From NCBI RefSeq assembly GCF_006494535.1, contig NZ_VHIQ01000002.1, positions 248,001-312,000 of the forward strand: a DNA stretch of 64,000 nt. Reading direction: 5' to 3'. The DNA comes from Paucihalobacter ruber. GTDB taxonomy: Bacteria > Bacteroidota > Bacteroidia > Flavobacteriales > Flavobacteriaceae. Of this stretch, positions 18,259-27,521 are shown in pieces (the first letter of the stretch is position 1; every line of letters starts with the position of its first letter). A program made the position numbers and the translations under genes. Below the pieces are notes generated by a model, which did not search any database, was not told the origin of the DNA, and saw only the letters and a list, made by a program, of their open reading frames with translations.

Positions 18259-19452
18259 ATGTACGGTGCTATTCAACAACATTTAGCAAAAGAACTTGAA
18301 TCGATTAAAAATGACGGATTATACAAAACAGAACGCATCATCACATCACCCCAAGGTGCCGAAATTACTTTAGAAGATGGCAGCACTGTTTTAAATTTTT
18401 GTGCCAATAATTATCTGGGCTTATCGTCACATCCTGATGTGGTAAAAGCCGCCAAAGACACCTTAGATTCTCATGGATTTGGAATGTCGTCTGTACGGTT
18501 TATTTGCGGTACTCAAGACATTCATAAAACTCTTGAGGAAAAAATAGCAGAATTCTACGGCACCGAAGACACCATATTATATGCAGCAGCCTTTGATGCC
18601 AACGGCGGAGTTTTTGAGCCACTATTCGGGCCTGAAGACGCCATTATATCAGACAGTTTAAATCACGCTTCAATTATAGATGGTGTTAGATTGTGTAAAG
18701 CTGCGCGCTATCGTTATAAAAATAACGATATGGGAGATTTAGAAATTCAATTAAAAGCTGCCAATAGCAACGGTGCAAGATTCAAAATTATTGTAACCGA
18801 TGGCGTCTTTTCAATGGATGGCCTGGTAGCCCCGCTTGATAAAATTTGTGCGCTCGCTGAGAAATACGATGCACTCGTTATGATAGACGAGTGCCATGCC
18901 ACAGGTTTTATCGGCGAAACCGGTCGTGGTACGCTGGAGGAAAAAGGGGTTATGGGGAAAATTGATATTATAACCGGAACACTTGGCAAAGCCTTAGGTG
19001 GCGCCATGGGTGGCTATACAACCGGCAAAAAAGAAATCATTGAAATACTCAGACAGCGCTCAAGACCCTATTTGTTTTCAAACTCATTAGCTCCGGCTAT
19101 TGTAGGCGCTTCAATAAAGGTTTTTGAGATGCTTTCAAACGACACAACGCTTAGAGATACGCTCGAGTGGAATACCAATTACTTTAAGTCTGGATTAAAA
19201 AAAGCAGGGTTTGATATTATTGATGGAGACTCGGCCATTGTCCCGGTAATGCTTTACGATGCCAAGTTATCACAAACTATGGCTAACTTGTTGCTTAACG
19301 AAGGGATTTATGTGATTGGATTTTTCTATCCCGTAGTACCAAAAGATAAAGCAAGAATTAGAGTGCAGTTGTCAGCTGCCCATACCAAAGAACATTTAGA
19401 TAAGGCAATTGAGGCCTTTATTAAGGTGGGTAAAGCTTTAGAAATAGTCTAA
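18259..19452 (+). CDS. kbl: Glycine C-acetyltransferase (2-amino-3-ketobutyrate CoA ligase)
   Basis: PLP enzyme of the alpha-oxoamine synthase family that interconverts glycine plus acetyl-CoA with 2-amino-3-ketobutyrate in threonine breakdown. The PLP lysine lies in [15 protein letters not shown], the cofactor-binding aspartate in [13 protein letters not shown], and [14 protein letters not shown] is the N-terminal substrate motif. Length (397) matches Kbl. The paralogues KbaSL and BioF are alternatives, but the overall sequence fits Kbl best. No threonine dehydrogenase gene is adjacent. Confidence 0.92.
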   Translation: MYGAIQQHLAKELESIKNDGLYKTERIITSPQGAEITLEDGSTVLNFCANNYLGLSSHPDVVKAAKDTLDSHGFGMSSVRFICGTQDIHKTLEEKIAEFYGTEDTILYAAAFDANGGVFEPLFGPEDAIISDSLNHASIIDGVRLCKAARYRYKNNDMGDLEIQLKAANSNGARFKIIVTDGVFSMDGLVAPLDKICALAEKYDALVMIDECHATGFIGETGRGTLEEKGVMGKIDIITGTLGKALGGAMGGYTTGKKEIIEILRQRSRPYLFSNSLAPAIVGASIKVFEMLSNDTTLRDTLEWNTNYFKSGLKKAGFDIIDGDSAIVPVMLYDAKLSQTMANLLLNEGIYVIGFFYPVVPKDKARIRVQLSAAHTKEHLDKAIEAFIKVGKALEIV

Positions 19453-19498
19453 ATTCACTATAATTACCTTATTTATTAGGCATTATTCAATATTTTTA

Positions 19499-19506
19499 TA
19501 TATTTG
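19499..19506 (+). promoter_or_regulatory. Candidate -7 box TATATTTG for the OmpA-family gene
   Basis: TAnnTTTG match 69 bp upstream of the ATG at 19576, implying an untranslated leader of about 60 nt for a probably abundant protein. Confidence 0.5.
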
Positions 19507-19575
19507 TCTTTGTTAATATTTCTTAACAACTTACTTTTGCTAACAATTAACACTTAAAAATTAAATTTTTTGAAT

Positions 19576-20967
19576 ATGAAACATCTTAGCAGATTTTTGT
19601 TCGCTATGTTATTTTTATTGAGTTTTAGCGCAGCTAATGCTCAGGATAAAAACAACCCATGGGCTGTATTTATTGGTACAAACGCCGTAGACGTATACCC
19701 TGTTGGTCAACCGGCTCCACAAGGCCCATTTTTTGATGAATTTTTCAATGCCAACGATCATTGGAATATTTTACCTGCTCCAACAGTGCTTGGTGTTGGT
19801 CGTTACATTGGTGATGGCTTTTCTTTTACAGCTACAGGGTCATTAAATACTATTAGTAAATTTGGCTCTAATACAAATCCAATTACGGGCGAAGAAACAA
19901 CAAATAGAGTAGCCGATTTAACTTACTTTGCTGTTGATGGTTTAATTTCCTACAGCATTGGTGAAGCCTTAAGCTGGGGTAAAGTAGATCCTTATCTTGG
20001 TGTTGGTGGTGGTTACACTTGGGTAGATGACATCGGTGCCGGAACTTTAAATGGTAGTGCCGGAATAAAATACTGGTTTAACGATAACTTTGGTTTTAAT
20101 GTTCAAACTGTATACAAACACGCATTTGAAGATTATTTGCCTAATCATTTTCAGCACAGTGCCGGTATTATGTTAAAATTCGGTGGTAAAGATTCTGACG
20201 GTGACGGTATTTACGACAAAGATGATAAATGTCCAGACGTTCCCGGCTTAGCTCAATTTGATGGTTGCCCAGATTCTGATGGCGATGGTATTCCAGATGC
20301 TGAGGATGCTTGTCCTTACGAAGCAGGTTTAGCCGAATTTAACGGTTGTCCTGATACCGATGGTGACGGTGTTCCAGATAAAGACGATAAATGTCCTACT
20401 GTAGCCGGTCTTAAAGCACTTGACGGTTGTCCGGATTCTGATGGTGATGGTATTGCCGATGGTGACGACAAGTGTCCAAACGAAGCCGGTCCAAAAGAAA
20501 ACAATGGTTGTCCTTGGCCAGATAGAGACGGAGACGGTGTGTTAGACAAAGACGATCAGTGTCCTGATTTAGCTGGTCCTGCTTCTAACCAAGGATGTCC
20601 AGAAGTAACTGAAGAGGTTAAGAAAACTCTTAATGACTACGCTAAAACTATCTTATTTGATACCGGTAAATCATCTATCAAAACAGAGTCTGAAAAAGTT
20701 CTTAAAGATATAATTGCTATTATTAACGAGTACCCTACTGCTAAATTTAGCGTAGAAGGACACACTGATAGTGTTGGTAGTGCTGCTAATAATTTAAAAT
20801 TATCTAAAGAAAGAGCAGCATCTGTTATGCAATACCTTATTCAAAATGGTGTTGGTTCAAGCAGATTAAGTTCAGAAGGATTTGGTCAAGATAAACCAAT
20901 TGCCTCTAATAAAACCGCTGCTGGTAGATCAGTAAACAGACGTGTTGAAATTAATTTAGCTAACTAA
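19576..20967 (+). CDS. OmpA family outer-membrane protein with thrombospondin type 3 repeats
   Basis: A major-porin-like cell envelope protein of 463 residues. A signal peptide ([16 protein letters not shown] to about residue 22) precedes an eight-stranded-type barrel (about 30-190). Five calcium-binding type 3 repeats follow (for example [15 protein letters not shown], each ending in a Cys-containing turn; about 195-335). The C-terminal OmpA domain (about 345-463) has [22 protein letters not shown] and NRRVEINL. I start at the ATG at 19576; a TTG two codons upstream is possible. The gene has its own candidate promoter and a strong terminator, consistent with high independent expression. Confidence 0.93.
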   Translation: MKHLSRFLFAMLFLLSFSAANAQDKNNPWAVFIGTNAVDVYPVGQPAPQGPFFDEFFNANDHWNILPAPTVLGVGRYIGDGFSFTATGSLNTISKFGSNTNPITGEETTNRVADLTYFAVDGLISYSIGEALSWGKVDPYLGVGGGYTWVDDIGAGTLNGSAGIKYWFNDNFGFNVQTVYKHAFEDYLPNHFQHSAGIMLKFGGKDSDGDGIYDKDDKCPDVPGLAQFDGCPDSDGDGIPDAEDACPYEAGLAEFNGCPDTDGDGVPDKDDKCPTVAGLKALDGCPDSDGDGIADGDDKCPNEAGPKENNGCPWPDRDGDGVLDKDDQCPDLAGPASNQGCPEVTEEVKKTLNDYAKTILFDTGKSSIKTESEKVLKDIIAIINEYPTAKFSVEGHTDSVGSAANNLKLSKERAASVMQYLIQNGVGSSRLSSEGFGQDKPIASNKTAAGRSVNRRVEINLAN

Positions 20968-20993
20968 GCGAATTAATAATAAAATAAAAGCTT

Positions 20994-21025
20994 AAAAACG
21001 CCCCGATAAACGGGGCGTTTTTTAT
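20994..21025 (+). terminator. Strong terminator after the OmpA-family gene
   Basis: GC-rich stem ACGCCCCG/CGGGGCGT extended by A/T pairs, loop ATAAA, then T6ATTTTT. It ends only about 10 bp before the start codon of the AddB-like gene. Confidence 0.93.
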
Positions 21026-21034
21026 TTTTATAAT

Positions 21035-23800
21035 ATGAAATCATTTCTTCATGAAATTATAGAAAAACTTATTAGCGAAGGTATTGACTTTCAAAATTCA
21101 GTTTTCATTCTGCCCAATAAGCGTGCAGGGCTATTTTTAAAACAAGCACTTTCAAAACAACTAAAACAAACTCTATTTTCTCCAGAAATAATATCTTCAC
21201 AAGAGTTTGTAACTAATTTATCAGAACTTAAAGAATTAAACAATATTGATGTACTGTTTAAGTTTTATGAAACTTATTGTGAAATCACTTCATCGGAACA
21301 AACAGAATCTTTTGACCAATTCTCATCTTGGGCACAAATTCTGATTAATGATTTTATAGAATTAGACCGTTATTTAATAGACCCCAATAAAATTTTTGAT
21401 TATTTAAGTGCCATAAAAGAAATAGACCACTGGTCTGTTGAACCAAACAAAACAGAACATGTTAAAAATTACCTTCAGTTTTGGAATCATCTAAAAACTT
21501 ATTACACCCATTTTAATCATAAATTGACTTCAGAAGGAGTTGGTCATCAAGGATTACAATATCGTGAAGCAGTTAATAACATTGAGAATTATATTGAAAA
21601 CAATAATAAACAACATTTTTTTATCGGTTTCAATGCTTTAAACAAAGCTGAAGAGATTATCATACAAGAATTATTATCTCAAAACTTAGCAAAAGTGTTT
21701 TGGGATATCGACATTCATTTCTTAGATAATAATCACCATGATGCTGGATTTTTCGTAAGAAAATATAAAGAAAAATGGCCCTACTTTAGAACTCACCTTT
21801 TTGAAATTGTTTCAAATAACTTCAGAAATAATAAAAACATTCAAGTAATTGGCGCCATAAAAACAGTTGGTCAGGTTAAACAAATAGGAGCTCTTTTAAA
21901 GGATTTGTATACTAATAATGCAACCAATCTAGAAAATACTGCTGTAGTTTTAGGAGATGAGCAACAACTCTTACCTTTACTTAACTCGTTACCCACAGAA
22001 ATAGAACACATCAACATCACAATGGGCTTACCGTTAAAATCGGTACCGCTGAGTTCGTTTTTTGAACTACTGTTTAACCTTCACAAAAGCAATAACGAAA
22101 AATATTATTACAAAGATGTTATTGCCATTTTAAATCATTCAAGCCTTAAACCTATTTACTCGAAAATTCAGGCGGTTGAAATTGAAAACTTCATTCAATA
22201 TATTTCTAAAAATAATCTTAGTTATTTCGATTATGATGTAATTAGTAAACATATTGCCACAGCGGCAAAAATTATAGATGCCTTGTTTTGTTCATGGGAA
22301 AACAATCCGGTGCTGGCGTTAAAAAATTGTAGAAATATGGTGCTTGAAATTCAGACAGTTCTCAACAAAAACTCTAGTGCTCATCTGGTAGAATTATCCT
22401 TTTTATATAAGTTTTACACAATATTTAATAAACTTATTGGTTTACAAGAGCAGTTTAGTTTTATTAATAGTATTCAAATATTATTCGGACTTTACAAAGA
22501 ACTTTTAAACATAGAAAGTGTTGATTTTAAAGGAGAACCCTTAAAAGGTCTTCAAATAATGGGTGTTTTGGAATCGAGGCTGCTAGATTTTGAGACCGTC
22601 ATTATTTCTGGGGTTAACGAAGGTGTACTGCCCGCCGGAAAACAACACAACTCCTTTATCCCTTTCGATGTTAAACTTGAAAACCTCTTGCCAACTTTTA
22701 AAGAAAAAGACGCTATCTACACCTATCATTTTTACAGATTACTCCAACGGGCAAAAAACATCTACATTATTTACAATACCGATCCAGATGTTTTATCAGG
22801 AGGTGAACCCAGTAGATTTATTAAACAACTCGAAATTGACGGCATACATCATTTAACGCATTCGTTATCGATTCCGAATGCACAAATAAAAGCTGTAGAG
22901 TTAAAATCTGTTTCAAAGACAGCCACACTTCTAGACGACTTAAAGGATCTGGCAATAAAAGGTTTTTCGCCTTCTTCTCTTAGTAGCTATGTTAGAAATC
23001 CAATTGATTTTTACTATTCTAAGGTGCTCAATATTAACGAATACGACGAAGTAGAAGAAACCATCGCTGCCAACACTTTGGGTAATGTTTTGCACAAAAC
23101 TCTGGAAGAAATGTACAAGCCTTATGTGGGAGAAATTCTTGAAGAAAAGCACATCAAAACAATGTTTAAAAGCATTGATGGTATCGTTGCAAAACACTTT
23201 AAGACTTATTTTTATGACGGCAATTTTACCTCGGGTAAAAACCTAATTAGTTTTGAAGTCGCTAAAAGGTATATTTATAATTTCTTACAGCGAGAATTAG
23301 AACAAATAAAAGCCGGTAGAATTATTGTAATTAAAGAATTAGAAAAGCCCATACAAGTTACGTTAGATATCCCTGAATTAGGTTTTCCTATTCACCTCAA
23401 AGGTGTAATTGACAGAATTGATACCGTTGATAATGATTGGAGAATTATAGATTATAAAAGTGGCAAAGTAAACCAATCAGAGGTTGAAATTGTGAACTGG
23501 GAAGATCTTACATCAGACTATAAAAAGTACAGTAAATCATTCCAGCTGTTAACTTACGCTTATATGTTACACCAAACAAACGTCATACAGCTACCTGTAA
23601 ACGCCGGAATTATTTCGTTTAAAAATTTACAAGACAACTTTGTGCTTAATTTTTCTAAAAAGAATAAAGCCGGAAATGGTGCGGTCAAAGATCCAAAGAT
23701 TACTACTGAAACACTCGATGCTTACTTTGAAGTCTTAAAAAATCTAATTTTAGAAATTTTTAATCCTGAAATTGATTTTACTGAAAAGATTATAGAATAA
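21035..23800 (+). CDS. AddB-like PD-(D/E)XK nuclease family protein
   Basis: The likely partner of the AddA-like helicase at 15039 in a RecBCD/AddAB-type double-strand-break repair complex. The 921 residues start with a degenerate helicase region (VFILPNKRAGLFLKQAL) and include SGVNEGVLPAGKQHNSF, typical of AddB. They end with a RecB-type nuclease domain: SSLSSYVRNPIDFYYSKVL, GVIDRIDTVDNDW and IIDYKSGKVN, where the aspartates and the DYK lysine form the catalytic site. The start lies just behind a strong terminator, so its promoter is unclear. Its stop overlaps the next ATG as TAATG. Confidence 0.85.
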   Translation: MKSFLHEIIEKLISEGIDFQNSVFILPNKRAGLFLKQALSKQLKQTLFSPEIISSQEFVTNLSELKELNNIDVLFKFYETYCEITSSEQTESFDQFSSWAQILINDFIELDRYLIDPNKIFDYLSAIKEIDHWSVEPNKTEHVKNYLQFWNHLKTYYTHFNHKLTSEGVGHQGLQYREAVNNIENYIENNNKQHFFIGFNALNKAEEIIIQELLSQNLAKVFWDIDIHFLDNNHHDAGFFVRKYKEKWPYFRTHLFEIVSNNFRNNKNIQVIGAIKTVGQVKQIGALLKDLYTNNATNLENTAVVLGDEQQLLPLLNSLPTEIEHINITMGLPLKSVPLSSFFELLFNLHKSNNEKYYYKDVIAILNHSSLKPIYSKIQAVEIENFIQYISKNNLSYFDYDVISKHIATAAKIIDALFCSWENNPVLALKNCRNMVLEIQTVLNKNSSAHLVELSFLYKFYTIFNKLIGLQEQFSFINSIQILFGLYKELLNIESVDFKGEPLKGLQIMGVLESRLLDFETVIISGVNEGVLPAGKQHNSFIPFDVKLENLLPTFKEKDAIYTYHFYRLLQRAKNIYIIYNTDPDVLSGGEPSRFIKQLEIDGIHHLTHSLSIPNAQIKAVELKSVSKTATLLDDLKDLAIKGFSPSSLSSYVRNPIDFYYSKVLNINEYDEVEETIAANTLGNVLHKTLEEMYKPYVGEILEEKHIKTMFKSIDGIVAKHFKTYFYDGNFTSGKNLISFEVAKRYIYNFLQRELEQIKAGRIIVIKELEKPIQVTLDIPELGFPIHLKGVIDRIDTVDNDWRIIDYKSGKVNQSEVEIVNWEDLTSDYKKYSKSFQLLTYAYMLHQTNVIQLPVNAGIISFKNLQDNFVLNFSKKNKAGNGAVKDPKITTETLDAYFEVLKNLILEIFNPEIDFTEKIIE

Positions 23801-24639
23801 TGCAGTTACTAAAAAACAACATTATCAGTGGTGCCGAAAATAAGGCGATTTTATTAGATGTTTTTTATGATAGTCATACGTCTAATCAACCCGTAGCTAT
23901 ATTTTGCCATGGTTATAAAGGTTTTAAAGACTGGGGAGCCTGGAATATAATGGCCAAAAAGTTTGCCATGGCCGGTATTTGTTTTGTGAAATTTAATTTT
24001 TCACATAATGGTGGAACTATTGATCAACCAATAGACTTTCCGGATTTGGAGGCTTTTGGTAATAATAACTATAGTAAGGAGTTGGAAGATTTAGAACATG
24101 TAATAACATGGTGTCATCAAAACTTAAAAAACAACCCAAACATTAATGTTAATAATACCGTTTTAATGGGGCACAGTCGTGGCGGCGGTATTGCCGCCAT
24201 AAAAGCTAAGGAAGACCAACGTATCAAAAAGTTAATAACACTTGCCGGCGTTAGCGATTTTAAGTCAAGGTTCGGTTCTGAAGATGAAATCAGTCTATGG
24301 AAGGCTAACGGTGTTAAATTCGTTGAAAACGGTAGAACAAAACAAAAAATGCCTCATTATTATCAATTTTATGAAGACTATTTAAAAAATGAGACCAGAC
24401 TCAATATAAAGAGCGCACTAAAAAATTTAAAAATTCCTCATCTAATTATTCATGGGGAAGCTGACAGCACTGTTCAAATTTCTGAAGCAGAAAATTTATC
24501 TAAATGGAATAAAGACAGCAACTTTATCCGATTAAAAAGTGCTGATCATGTTTTTAACACTCATCATCCTTGGGAATCGATAGAACTTTCTGAATCAATG
24601 AAACAAGTGGTTGATATAACCACTAAATTCATATTTTAG
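23800..24639 (+). CDS. Alpha/beta hydrolase (dienelactone-hydrolase-like)
   Basis: A cytosolic serine hydrolase of 279 residues with no signal peptide. The oxyanion strand is VAIFCHGYKGFKDWG, the nucleophile elbow GHSRGG, the acid in HGEADSTVQI and the histidine in SADHVFNTHHPW. The substrate is unknown; esterase or peptidase activity would both fit this fold. The ATG overlaps the stop of the AddB-like gene (TAATG), so translation is probably coupled. Confidence 0.83.
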   Translation: MQLLKNNIISGAENKAILLDVFYDSHTSNQPVAIFCHGYKGFKDWGAWNIMAKKFAMAGICFVKFNFSHNGGTIDQPIDFPDLEAFGNNNYSKELEDLEHVITWCHQNLKNNPNINVNNTVLMGHSRGGGIAAIKAKEDQRIKKLITLAGVSDFKSRFGSEDEISLWKANGVKFVENGRTKQKMPHYYQFYEDYLKNETRLNIKSALKNLKIPHLIIHGEADSTVQISEAENLSKWNKDSNFIRLKSADHVFNTHHPWESIELSESMKQVVDITTKFIF

Positions 24640-24745
24640 AGAAGATCCTCAAAAAGATTGCATGTATTCTTTATTAATTGTGGATAAGACCCAACCTTCT
24701 CAGTTCCAACAAAGATAAAATTCTGAAACGGATATTTTATTGAAC

Positions 24746-24775
24746 GAAAAAGACCCTCAAAAACATTGAAGGTCT
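24746..24775 (-). terminator. Terminator-like hairpin, duplicate of the tRNA-Ala terminator
   Basis: Arms 24751-24760 and 24766-24775 pair with one mismatch. On the minus strand the hairpin is followed by TTTT. It lies beyond a copy of the 3' end of the tRNA gene, in the same arrangement as the real terminator at 24853. Confidence 0.6.
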
Positions 24776-24786
24776 TCCTGCTTAGC

Positions 24787-24803
24787 GTGGAGAAGATCGG
24801 GCT
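24787..24803 (-). pseudogene. Fragment of tRNA-Ala 3' end
   Basis: A 17-bp exact copy of 24896-24912, the last part of the tRNA-Ala gene (3' acceptor strand and part of the T stem). Homology extends leftward through the terminator hairpin but stops abruptly at 24803, where a GC-rich unrelated stretch (24804-24840) begins. It cannot encode a functional tRNA. Confidence 0.7.
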
Positions 24804-24852
24804 ACCTTCGGCTCCGCTCAGGATAAACTTCTCACCCGATTATTAGATAAAA

Positions 24853-24884
24853 TAAAAAAAGACCTCCAATAATATCGAAGGTCT
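24853..24884 (-). terminator. Terminator of tRNA-Ala
   Basis: Perfect 6-bp stem AGACCT/AGGTCT (24860-24865 with 24879-24884) followed on the minus strand by a T7 run, 12 bp after the tRNA. Confidence 0.7.
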
Positions 24885-24896
24885 TGCTAATTACTG

Positions 24897-24970
24897 TGGA
24901 GAAGATCGGGCTCGAACCGACGACCTCTTGACTGCCAGTCAAGCGCTCTAGCCAACTGAGCTACATCCCC
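24897..24970 (-). tRNA. tRNA-Ala (anticodon GGC)
   Basis: A complete cloverleaf can be drawn on the minus strand. The acceptor strand is GGGGATG, the D arm GCTC...GAGC, the anticodon stem CTTGA/TCAAG around the loop CTGGCAG (anticodon GGC), and the T arm GTCGG/CCGAT around TTCGAGC. A G3-U70 wobble, the identity element of tRNA-Ala, and discriminator A73 are present. The 3' CCA is not encoded. One acceptor pair (positions 6-67) is T-T, an unexpected mismatch that may be real or a sequence variant. The gene stands alone between an alpha/beta hydrolase and a MATE gene. Confidence 0.93.
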
Positions 24971-25108
24971 AAAAAGAAAATCTATTTAGGCTGCGAAAAT
25001 AGTACAAATTTTCTATTTTCACGCCAAATTATATCAAAATTAATACATTCTATAAAGCATTACAAACTGCTAGACTTGTTATTTTAAACTATCAATATTA
25101 TTAAGTAA

Positions 25109-26443
25109 TTGGGAACAGACTTAACCTTTAAAGCCATTAACAAATTAGCAATACCGGCACTTATTGCGGGTGTGGCCGAGCCAATTTTATCTATCACAGA
25201 TACCGCTATTATCGGAAATATGAGCGAAAATGCCACCGAATCATTGGCGGCTGTTGGTATTGTTGGGGCTTTTATTTCAATGCTTGTTTGGGTTTTGGGG
25301 CAAACCCGCAGTGCCATCTCGTCTATTGTTTCTCAATATTTAGGAGCCAATAACTTAGAGCAAGTTAAAAATTTACCGGCACAGGCTATTTTCATTATTA
25401 CTTCTTTAAGTCTGGTTATTATTTTGTGTACTTTCCCGTTTGCCAGGCACATTTTTAGATTGTATAATGCGTCAAACTTAATTTTAGACCTTAGCGTTGA
25501 ATATTACCAAATACGTGTATTCGGATTTCCTTTTACCTTATTTACCATTGCTGTTTTTGGAGCGTTCAGAGGATTGCAAAACACTTTCTATCCTATGATT
25601 ATTGCCATTATTGGGGCTTCGTTGAACATTGTATTAGATTTTATTTTTGTTTACGGTATAGATAATGTTATACCTGCTAAGCACATAAAAGGTGCCGCTT
25701 ACGCCAGTATCATAGCTCAATTTGTCATGGCCTTGCTTTCGGCTGTATTGTTGCTCAGGAAAACCGTTATTCCACTTAGGTTTACTTTACCTTTTAATCA
25801 TGAAATTAAACGCTTTTTACTCATGATTGCCAATTTGTTTGTTAGAACTTTAGCCCTTAATTTAGCCTTGTATTTTGCCAGCGCGTTCTCAACAAGCTTT
25901 GGTAAAAATTACATTGCTGCTTATACCATTGCAATTAATTTATGGTTTTTTGGCGCCTTTTTTATCGATGGTTATGCCAGCGCCGGAAATATTTTAGCAG
26001 GAAAGCTGTACGGTGCCAAACGCTATAACGAGCTTATTAAATTGAGTAACCAATTAATAGTTTATGGTATTTTAGTAGGATTGGGTTTGACTGCAATTGG
26101 ATTTTTGTTTTACGAATTTATAGGAAGTGTATTTACCAAAGAACCCATGGTATTAGAAGAATTTTATAAGGTGTTTTGGATTGTGTTGGCCATGCAACCA
26201 TTTTGTGCAGTTGCTTTTATTTTTGACGGCATGTTTAAAGGTTTAGGCCGAATGAAGTTTTTAAGAAACGTATTGTTATTTTCAACATTACTGGTGTTTG
26301 TGCCAACAATCTTCATAATGGACTTTTACAATTTAAAATTATATGCGGTTTTCTCAGCATTTTATTTATGGATCATCGCCAGAGGTCTGCCCCTCATTAT
26401 AAAATTTAGAGCTATTTTTATACCGTTAAGCAAAAACCCCTAA
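25109..26443 (+). CDS. MATE family efflux transporter (TTG start)
   Basis: A 444-residue polytopic membrane protein with about 12 hydrophobic segments, of the DinF-like MATE group that exports drugs or organic cations by sodium or proton antiport. The first helix carries AIPALIAGVAEPILSITDTA, typical for this branch. The start is TTG at 25109. An in-frame TAA immediately precedes it (25106-25108), and the family's conserved N-terminus begins only a few residues later. Nothing nearby indicates the substrate. Confidence 0.87.
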   Translation: MGTDLTFKAINKLAIPALIAGVAEPILSITDTAIIGNMSENATESLAAVGIVGAFISMLVWVLGQTRSAISSIVSQYLGANNLEQVKNLPAQAIFIITSLSLVIILCTFPFARHIFRLYNASNLILDLSVEYYQIRVFGFPFTLFTIAVFGAFRGLQNTFYPMIIAIIGASLNIVLDFIFVYGIDNVIPAKHIKGAAYASIIAQFVMALLSAVLLLRKTVIPLRFTLPFNHEIKRFLLMIANLFVRTLALNLALYFASAFSTSFGKNYIAAYTIAINLWFFGAFFIDGYASAGNILAGKLYGAKRYNELIKLSNQLIVYGILVGLGLTAIGFLFYEFIGSVFTKEPMVLEEFYKVFWIVLAMQPFCAVAFIFDGMFKGLGRMKFLRNVLLFSTLLVFVPTIFIMDFYNLKLYAVFSAFYLWIIARGLPLIIKFRAIFIPLSKNP

Positions 26444-26461
26444 ATTTAATTTTTTAAAAAA

Positions 26462-26635
26462 ATGTTTAGAATGTTTCTTATTAGTCAGGTTAATATTGAA
26501 GAAAAAATGGAACATGCGCCAGATAGTGCTTATGGCATTGGTGTGTTTATAGGCTCTATGCTTCCCTTTTTGATTTTAGCACTATTGGCCTATCTCATTT
26601 ATTATTACAATAAAAAACGAAACCAAAATCAATAA
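26462..26635 (+). CDS. Small single-pass membrane protein (57 aa)
   Basis: A short frame of 57 codons: polar head with EEKMEHAPDSAYGIG, one hydrophobic helix GSMLPFLILALLAYLIYYY, and a basic tail NKKRNQNQ. The layout suggests an inner-membrane protein with the tail in the cytoplasm. It may start at 26462 or at the ATG at 26471. Small proteins of this type are common in flavobacteria and are sometimes mislabelled adenylosuccinate synthetase. A second tiny membrane frame starts 3 bp after its stop. No function is known. Confidence 0.6.
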   Translation: MFRMFLISQVNIEEKMEHAPDSAYGIGVFIGSMLPFLILALLAYLIYYYNKKRNQNQ

Positions 26636-26638
26636 GAT

Positions 26639-26755
26639 ATGGATCTATTAAGCTTTCTTAGTGGTAATGGACTTTTTCTTTTATTAGCAGTAGTGTTGGT
26701 TGTTGTATACCTCATTAATAAAAACAAAGGAAAAGGTAAAGGCAAACGGAAATAA
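26639..26755 (+). CDS. Very small membrane protein (38 aa)
   Basis: A 38-codon frame starting 3 bp after the preceding small gene. It has one hydrophobic helix (LFLLLAVVLVVVYLI) and a glycine-lysine tail (KNKGKGKGKRK). The spacing, the shared design and the strand argue that the two are co-translated. The stop lies 1 bp from the convergent oxygenase stop. Coding status is uncertain because the frame is so short. Confidence 0.5.
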   Translation: MDLLSFLSGNGLFLLLAVVLVVVYLINKNKGKGKGKRK

Positions 26756-26756
26756 T

Positions 26757-27398
26757 CTACCTGGTTTTTAACCAGCCGGTAATACTTAATCTGCGTTGAA
26801 CTACGGGTTTCACCTCATGTTCTAAAAACTGACTTTCAAAAATGACCATTCTGCCGGGAAACGGATAAATACGCTTCTCGGTTTCAATACCATTTTCATT
26901 GAAATACAGCACCAATTCGCCTCCATAATCTACCTGCCAATCTTCCTCATTTAAATAACATACCATTGAAAGTTTCCTCCTGTCGTCGTTTTGAAAGGTA
27001 TCCAAGTGGCGTTTATAAAAAGTGCCTTGGGGATACAGCGCATAATGAAATTCCTTTTGGAGAATTCCCAAAAAACAAGTTTTATTTAAGTAAGAAACTA
27101 AATCATTGATGTTTTTAAAAAACTCTTGTTCTGCCGAATTGGCTTCCTTTTCATTGAGCCATAAAATAAAATCGCCTCTTATACTTTTCTCAATAGTTTC
27201 ATTGAGTTTGTTGCCAATGGCTGCCTTTTTAAATTCGTCTTCTTCGTATTTTAACAACAACGAATTTCTTAAACCCTGGACTAATTCAGCTGAAAAGAAA
27301 TCTTCAACAACACTGTGCTTATGTTCTAGTAAATCATTGATAATACGCTCGTAAAGCGGATTTTCAACAAAATCGAGTTGTTCAAATATTTCAGACAT
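26757..27398 (-). CDS. 2-oxoglutarate/Fe(II)-dependent oxygenase, prolyl 4-hydroxylase-like
   Basis: Double-stranded beta-helix oxygenase of 213 residues. The iron ligands are seen as HLDTF (His-x-Asp) and a distal histidine in SQFLEHEVKPV, with the 2-oxoglutarate arginine in VQRRLSITGW. GGELVLYF and PGRMVIFES match the prolyl hydroxylase family. I chose the ATG at 27398 over a GTG at 27431 because a TATATTTG promoter box (27418-27425) lies between them. The target protein or small molecule is unknown. Confidence 0.82.
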   Translation of the reverse strand: MSEIFEQLDFVENPLYERIINDLLEHKHSVVEDFFSAELVQGLRNSLLLKYEEDEFKKAAIGNKLNETIEKSIRGDFILWLNEKEANSAEQEFFKNINDLVSYLNKTCFLGILQKEFHYALYPQGTFYKRHLDTFQNDDRRKLSMVCYLNEEDWQVDYGGELVLYFNENGIETEKRIYPFPGRMVIFESQFLEHEVKPVVQRRLSITGWLKTR

Positions 27399-27417
27399 TA
27401 ATTCAGAAAAAAGTGCG

Positions 27418-27425
27418 CAAATATA
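27418..27425 (-). promoter_or_regulatory. Candidate -7 box TATATTTG for the 2OG oxygenase
   Basis: Minus-strand TAnnTTTG match 19 bp before the ATG at 27398. It favours that ATG over the upstream GTG. Confidence 0.45.
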
Positions 27426-27496
27426 CGCCACAAACGCATCGGTTTTACACGCAGAAGTAAATAAGATTGGCTTAACAGGCTATTGAAAAATTACTG

Positions 27497-27504
27497 TATT
27501 TTTG
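27497..27504 (+). promoter_or_regulatory. Candidate -7 box TATTTTTG for queD
   Basis: TAnnTTTG match 17 bp upstream of the ATG at 27522. The nearest TTG is 11 bp upstream, too close for the usual -33 spacing. Confidence 0.45.
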
Positions 27505-27521
27505 CAGCGTAAATTAGCGGC

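Noticed and set aside
20190-20590. Regular DNA repeats with about 70-100 bp period, CRISPR-like at first sight
   Set aside because: They encode the calcium-binding thrombospondin type 3 repeats of the OmpA-family protein and are in frame throughout.
24641-24745. Possible small gene or RNA after the alpha/beta hydrolase
   Set aside because: No credible frame, promoter box or stable structure was found before the duplicated terminator.
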